In this document: positions 39,501 to 41,763 of the stretch, piece by piece | How positions within the stretch are numbered: the first letter of the stretch is position 1 | Layout of the letters: each line of letters starts with the position of its first letter | Assembly: GCA_937930635.1 (NCBI GenBank) | Contig: CALHCF010000011.1 | Location: 1-41,763, forward strand | Direction of reading: 5' to 3' | DNA from: an uncultured Rhizobiaceae group bacterium | GTDB taxonomy: Bacteria > Pseudomonadota > Alphaproteobacteria > Rhizobiales > Rhizobiaceae | Length of the DNA: 41,763 nt | Notes under the pieces: model-generated | The model's database searches: none | Seen by the model: the letters and a program-made list of their open reading frames with translations, nothing else | What the model was told of the DNA's origin: nothing | Position numbers and translations under genes: made by a program

Positions 39501-39804
39501 AAGCGGTGGCTTGCAGGGATTTGGCTCTGGAGGGATTTTGGGATCAACAATCGATAAGGCTTTTGTCAGACCTGTAACCCAGATCTCTCAGGGAGATTTC
39601 GACAAAGCTCTGGCAAAGTCTCTCGTTGATATGGCGGGGATCTGGTTTCACCTTCCGTCATCTCAAACAAATACAATTTTGAATGCTGTGCTTGATGATG
39701 ATATGGGGGTCAAGCGGGACATTGATCCGCTCGCTGTTGTTGGTGTTGGAACGGGTCGCGGCAACAGTTTAGCAGATTATTTCATGACAGGAGATGAAGA
39801 ATGA
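33586..39804 (+). CDS. giant internal virion protein with zinc-protease-like HExxH motif
   Basis: 2072 residues; ATGA overlap. Residues 230-330 contain Ala/Gly/Val-rich hydrophobic stretches that could enter membrane. At 841-845 lies H-E-S-G-H, in F-L-H-E-S-G-H-F-F-L-E, followed about 45 residues on by W-A-R-A-F-E-G-Y and S-W-L-M-R-I-Y: the HExxH zincin of large polyvalent phage proteins. The middle (1000-1400) is helical and very charged. The end (1700-2072) has several hydrophobic helices. By size and place it corresponds to T7 gp16, the largest ejection protein, but with a protease rather than a transglycosylase signature; murein cleavage is left to the previous gene. Confidence 0.82.
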   Translation: MSEFDDFFRKKKREAAAQAATNVLISPDDPDQLAQDRAIASQLKIPTGVVSQSPGMFENQIKQKQDTESLLDADKIRGWLQDPENAALAKDDVEALTGMERIFKSFQQGDAEGIVRSQRFARDAGASLETSALGRMLDRGSETFDGTFLTNADGEPNVLGRIANSFRSSAADTDGVPRSFVGGDRVTLEQRFNALKNKPLNAIGRDAERRSEQFKAEGFAPRSYKDVSGIGSAFMFIAENLSASAADMAVVMASGGFAPVLQYSLSAGEVNQELSEKTDLSHDQRIAVASGTGVVMAGLEMFGLAKVLGDLLPGQLATNALDGVLADKLVKNGLSVAAAKTLQAGIAEGSTELIQEGLVVGVTSLSGGQYKEGEVIDRLTNSFLTGGAIGVGLRGGVEIPTAAGKQFVRLAGKAMRSGGSREKLAQLDSVVEASNLKRRAPDKLLDALEAAGSADLNLYVPAQDVLEYFQSQNLSDAEVERWGVSPETFAEKVASGGDIIIPAADYAANIAGTDDADWLRVNAVFDPDEMSPAQVQRFNEEAAEAFQQAHDEMLERQRLEQEGQSSDAQIHDGIYSQLRAAGRSVDVARSEARVWQSFWNTMAERYGDDPLEMARRFGVRIQGPNREIVAGRRRGEFDIMLNTLRRSDNKASGRSLIDFLVSRGGLQDFGGDISALDPPKGLVSATRSDREKQQLNLDGTPVPIPGEGLDVAGRAAVDAGYFPELLATIADNNLGQEADLVQPLLDAIGEELAGNPRYLDGEGPDADLEALAEELDRAGIDLAQTNDAIVEALEQVASDGGQYFQNGDTQRGSILFPQGGLAEGETVINLFERADLSTFLHESGHFFLEAFTELASQDGAPADMKSDLASIREFLGVEDGQSLETGHHEKWARAFEGYALEGRAPSLALADAFSRFKSWLMRIYRSARDLDAKLTPQIRDVMDRMLATESEIAEARESASMRPLFSEKAPDGMADGDYKTYQRMARRSVEQADQRLLKKTMAKVKREREAWYKTERSSIRLGVEGEINSQREHRLVEMLANQQWLGSDREVPDMQIDRAQLVEMMGEGVLPELSRKRLGGKRGIYGKDGEAPQAVSDFFGFQSVTEMVEILQNMPKRIDAIELETDRRMTERYGDPLNDGSIEEEALLAIHSDQQAATVIAEVKHLNRRVGRRTVNNTAKVYKARARQLINDMPVRDIMRPDVFLNAERKAAREAEKAFAQVARQGGAAEKALNTAAAAKERQLLNHYLYREARDADAWVRKGREKARSYDAKKTREKIGAGFIEQIDGILDRFDFRVRSNKQIERSESLRDFVRRMTDEGREAELAISDKLLDESRRMHFTRLPVGELRGVFDTLDNLDHMGRMKGKLIEKKRRRDLNNTVDAFIENFENNVKKKEPARTKSKGEQRRKDARDYLNLTLNADTLLREIDGFEDLGTAYSTIKQPIDEGMARLTERRLKMAEDLDEIYNAYDAATLRDMSKKRSVSALGGEFTQWEIISIALNTGNADNYQRLTNPKTEKGFTEDQVSAALQELSEQDWRTVQSLWDYIGSFWPEIADKEKRTTSVVPKKVESKLMVAAPDFVKGGYYPIKYDYRLSGRATEQDQQSLSESLMGGRFGKAQTANGHTKERATNVTMPLELDLSVAHSHLSQVLYDLEIGEAVTNAWRIMRDDRIKAAFLNNGKRSDLEALEIWLQDVAAGDRYTARGMEKVWRHLRSGFTISRLAVNISTALIQPSGLAQSAVVVGKRAMAAGVVDFAKHPGRWTGEALAASSFMRERQTTFERDIFNVVGDLEDGPVTGKWSKFQRDIVLPFSFLLMQKVQFYVVDMPTWVGAYNKELKNSGDNERALLYADRMVARSQGSGLMSDRGMLERGTTDRNSRQRELPRMLTALGSYMFAKGNVAYEATMKTNFKDPVEVMKWAVDIALLFTFEAVLYSAVKGFGPDEDEDLAVWLLKETGFSMMSTVPGLREVSGGLQGFGSGGILGSTIDKAFVRPVTQISQGDFDKALAKSLVDMAGIWFHLPSSQTNTILNAVLDDDMGVKRDIDPLAVVGVGTGRGNSLADYFMTGDEE

Positions 39805-41763
39805 CCGTCGAAACAAATGGGGTGATTTCTGGCCCGTTCTATGGCAATGGTGTGGCAACCCGGTTTCCGCGGAACTTTTCAATTGAGGACTCCAGCCATG
39901 TTGTTGTGACTGTTGACGGTGTTGCCCAGGTGGGGGGCTATACTGTTCTTGATCCAGATTTAACCCAGGCAGATGTGGAATTTTCCGTAGCACCAGACGA
40001 TGGTGTTGAAATCTATTTCACAAGAAATACGCCGATTTTGCAAGACACGGATTACAGTTCTCAGGGCTCTGTTTCGCCTGAACAGATTGAAGCTGACCTT
40101 GATTACCGCACTCGTGTTGAACAGGAAAACAGGCGAGACTCTGCCAGGTCTATCAAGGTTCCACTCGGAAGCGAGGCAATGACGTTTCCTGCCAGCTTTG
40201 GAAACAATCAATGGATCGGAACCGATGAAGAAGGCAACGTTATTGCCGGTGGGGATGCCTCGCAGATAAGTAGTGCGCAGCAAGCGGGGGCTGATGCGCA
40301 AGCTGCGCTGGTGACTATCCAAGAGCTTATTGCGAATCTTGAGTTGGCTACGCCAACGACATTCAACACTGTTGAGGAGATGATTACATTCGACTTTGCG
40401 GGTGTCATGCCTCCGTATTTGAGGACTTTCGAATTTTCGACCGATTCGATTTATGGCGGCGCTCAATACAAACTACTGGACGTTGGCGCTTCTCCTGCTC
40501 CTGGTGATCAGACATTTCTTTCTGGCCGAAAGTACCGATTGCATCAGGAGACAATTCACCCACAAATGTTTGGAAACAAAAGCGCAATCAACAATTCGGG
40601 CATCTTTCAGCAGGCTATGGATTTTTCCGCGCTTTCGGATTCGCACCTGGTTGTTCCAAAGGGACTGTACAGATTCAACGACACGATAAATGTTCGATCC
40701 AGCAACGCGGTTTTGGAAGGGCGAGGAAACGGAACGATTCTTGAGTGGATGGACCCAGAGGGGGCAATCTTTGATGGGCAAACTTTAACCCCAGACACGG
40801 CGTCTGTTGCTAGCGTTCGTATTGCCAACATGCTGCTGAGAATGGGGGTTGCGCCGGCAACAACTGCGACCGGGGCAAGAGCGTTTACGTTGAGACGAGC
40901 GGTGAGTTGGATTTTCGATAACGTCAGAACCGAAAATTTTTATATTCACTACGACACTTTTGGTTTAACCCGGCCAAAATGGGATAACTGCAATGCGTAT
41001 GGCAACACTTTATGGCCGGCAGGTGTGACCGTTCCTGGATCTTGCTTCGTTTCTCTGGATGGGCACGTTTTGGGCGATGGGTCGCGGCGACCCGCTGCGA
41101 ACGTGGTCATGTCGGGAACCGAATATGCAGGAAATTTTGCAGCCCTCGATAATATGGAGAACTGCATATACATAAAGGATTGCGACGGATTTTTCCCGGA
41201 CAAATCTGTTTACTTGGGACTCGCTGCTGTTGCTGGTGTGCGATGCATACCTAGTGCTCCAGATGCCGTGCTGGTCAACCTCTTGATGGATATATTCTTT
41301 GACGGAGGCCAAAGCACAACAGCAAACGTTATTGAGTTCACTGAACCAACTGCTGGCTACATGACTGGCACATGTAAAAACAATGGCGTTGGCGGTGAAA
41401 TCTCAGGGGCGGGAGGTTCAGGAATTCGACTGGCTATCCAAAACATGGAAAATTTCGACGTTGACGCTATCATCAAGGCCAGCGCTGCTTACGGCATCAA
41501 CATGGTGAGAGAGACTGCACTCAATGTTGCTGGATCTACGTTTGAGGCTAATGTTTTTGGAGATATTCTTGCTCCAACTGGAGCCGTAATTCGAGGCACC
41601 TCTGCCGCCCAAACAGACAGAGCCAACGTCATTGCGGCGGCTCCGTCGATTACGCTGCATCCGCTTGCAGAAACCTTTGTTTTGAATGGCGCGAATGTTG
41701 CAATAAACACAATGCTCGGCGGATGGGAAGGGCGCGAAGTAACGCTGATCCATAAGAATGCCG
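39801..41763 (+). CDS. tail spike with T7 gp17-like N-terminus (continues at 1)
   Basis: Starts at ATG 39801, overlapping the previous stop; across the circle it has 695 residues, ending at 247. Residues 1-140 (G-N-G-V-A-T-R-F-P-R-N-F, V-V-V-T-V-D-G-V, V-E-I-Y-F-T-R-N-T-P) match the virion-binding domain of T7-type tail fibres. A linker follows, and from about 250 the sequence has the short repeating strands (I-N-N-S-G-I-F-Q-Q-A, V-V-P-K-G-L-Y-R-F-N) of a pectate-lyase-like beta-helix, so a polysaccharide-cleaving spike is likely. Determines host range. Confidence 0.87.
   Translation, partial: MTVETNGVISGPFYGNGVATRFPRNFSIEDSSHVVVTVDGVAQVGGYTVLDPDLTQADVEFSVAPDDGVEIYFTRNTPILQDTDYSSQGSVSPEQIEADLDYRTRVEQENRRDSARSIKVPLGSEAMTFPASFGNNQWIGTDEEGNVIAGGDASQISSAQQAGADAQAALVTIQELIANLELATPTTFNTVEEMITFDFAGVMPPYLRTFEFSTDSIYGGAQYKLLDVGASPAPGDQTFLSGRKYRLHQETIHPQMFGNKSAINNSGIFQQAMDFSALSDSHLVVPKGLYRFNDTINVRSSNAVLEGRGNGTILEWMDPEGAIFDGQTLTPDTASVASVRIANMLLRMGVAPATTATGARAFTLRRAVSWIFDNVRTENFYIHYDTFGLTRPKWDNCNAYGNTLWPAGVTVPGSCFVSLDGHVLGDGSRRPAANVVMSGTEYAGNFAALDNMENCIYIKDCDGFFPDKSVYLGLAAVAGVRCIPSAPDAVLVNLLMDIFFDGGQSTTANVIEFTEPTAGYMTGTCKNNGVGGEISGAGGSGIRLAIQNMENFDVDAIIKASAAYGINMVRETALNVAGSTFEANVFGDILAPTGAVIRGTSAAQTDRANVIAAAPSITLHPLAETFVLNGANVAINTMLGGWEGREVTLIHKNA
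41642..41763. repeat. terminal overlap of a circular genome (right copy)
   Basis: Exact copy of 1-122. It lies inside the tail-spike frame and marks the point where the circular sequence was opened. Confidence 0.93.

Noticed and set aside
1..41763. Identical ends as a genuine packaged direct terminal repeat
   Set aside because: Only 122 bases, located within an essential tail-spike gene whose frame continues across; assembly overlap is the simpler reading.
1..41763. Diversity-generating retroelement, expected from the BPP-1-like capsid genes
   Set aside because: No reverse-transcriptase motif (Y-x-D-D with flanking domains) and no template/variable repeat pair were seen.
1..41763. Temperate lifestyle (integrase, attachment site, CI-like repressor)
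   Set aside because: No integrase or recombinase family motif and no CI/Cro-like helix-turn-helix gene found; the only repressor candidate is the small RHH protein.
1..41763. tRNA genes
   Set aside because: No cloverleaf with a T-arm consensus near a matching acceptor stem was recognised by eye; a covariance search would be needed to exclude them fully.

Overview
The window reads as one complete genome of a short-tailed (podovirus-like) bacteriophage, opened inside its tail-spike gene. Bases 1-122 are repeated exactly at 41642-41763, and the tail-spike frame runs through the junction, so the contig is a closed circle of 41,641 bp. There is no rRNA, tRNA, integrase, transposase, CRISPR array or bacterial housekeeping gene. 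Virion proteins combine two known styles: a T7-type tail (tubular proteins A and B, a gp13-like internal protein, a gp17-like tail-spike N-terminus) and a Bordetella BPP-1-type capsid (Bbp19-like, GP7-type coat, Bbp16-like cement protein). No reverse transcriptase or diversity-generating element was seen. The cell-wall enzymes imply a bacterial host, probably Gram-negative; Alphaproteobacteria is a plausible but weakly supported guess.

Layout: 1-2433 (+) holds the tail-spike end and the lysis cassette (two-domain endolysin and three small membrane proteins). A bidirectional terminator at about 2540-2575 separates it from a leftward operon, 7191 to 2596 (-), which carries homologous recombination genes (RecE-like PD-(D/E)XK exonuclease, Sak4-like annealing ATPase, coiled-coil protein). 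A 92-bp divergent control region at 7192-7283 with repeated AAGTGCAA-type boxes lies beside a ribbon-helix-helix regulator that opens the rightward transcript: RusA resolvase, an acidic protein with RMF-like repeats, then, past a terminator and promoter at 9058-9120, replication proteins (DUF1376-type initiator and partner).

From 10.7 to 20.9 kb comes a dense accessory stretch of about thirty small genes: an ASCH protein followed by a possible structured RNA, two cysteine-rich mini-proteins, two HNH nucleases, a cytosine-5 methyltransferase, a frameshifted adenine methyltransferase, a Tad2-like (DUF2829) anti-Thoeris fusion, the small terminase, a sliding-clamp-like protein and several tiny membrane proteins. 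A truncated gene duplicate at 13.6 kb shows that this segment has been rearranged.

From 20.97 kb to the end is the packaging and virion operon: large terminase, a 58-residue conserved mini-protein, portal, Bbp19-like protein, scaffold, coat, cement, coiled-coil protein, a terminator placed like T7 Tphi, tail tubular A and B, three internal virion proteins (one with a lysozyme domain, one of 2072 residues with a zinc-protease motif) and the tail spike. No DNA or RNA polymerase was found, so replication and transcription should depend on the host.
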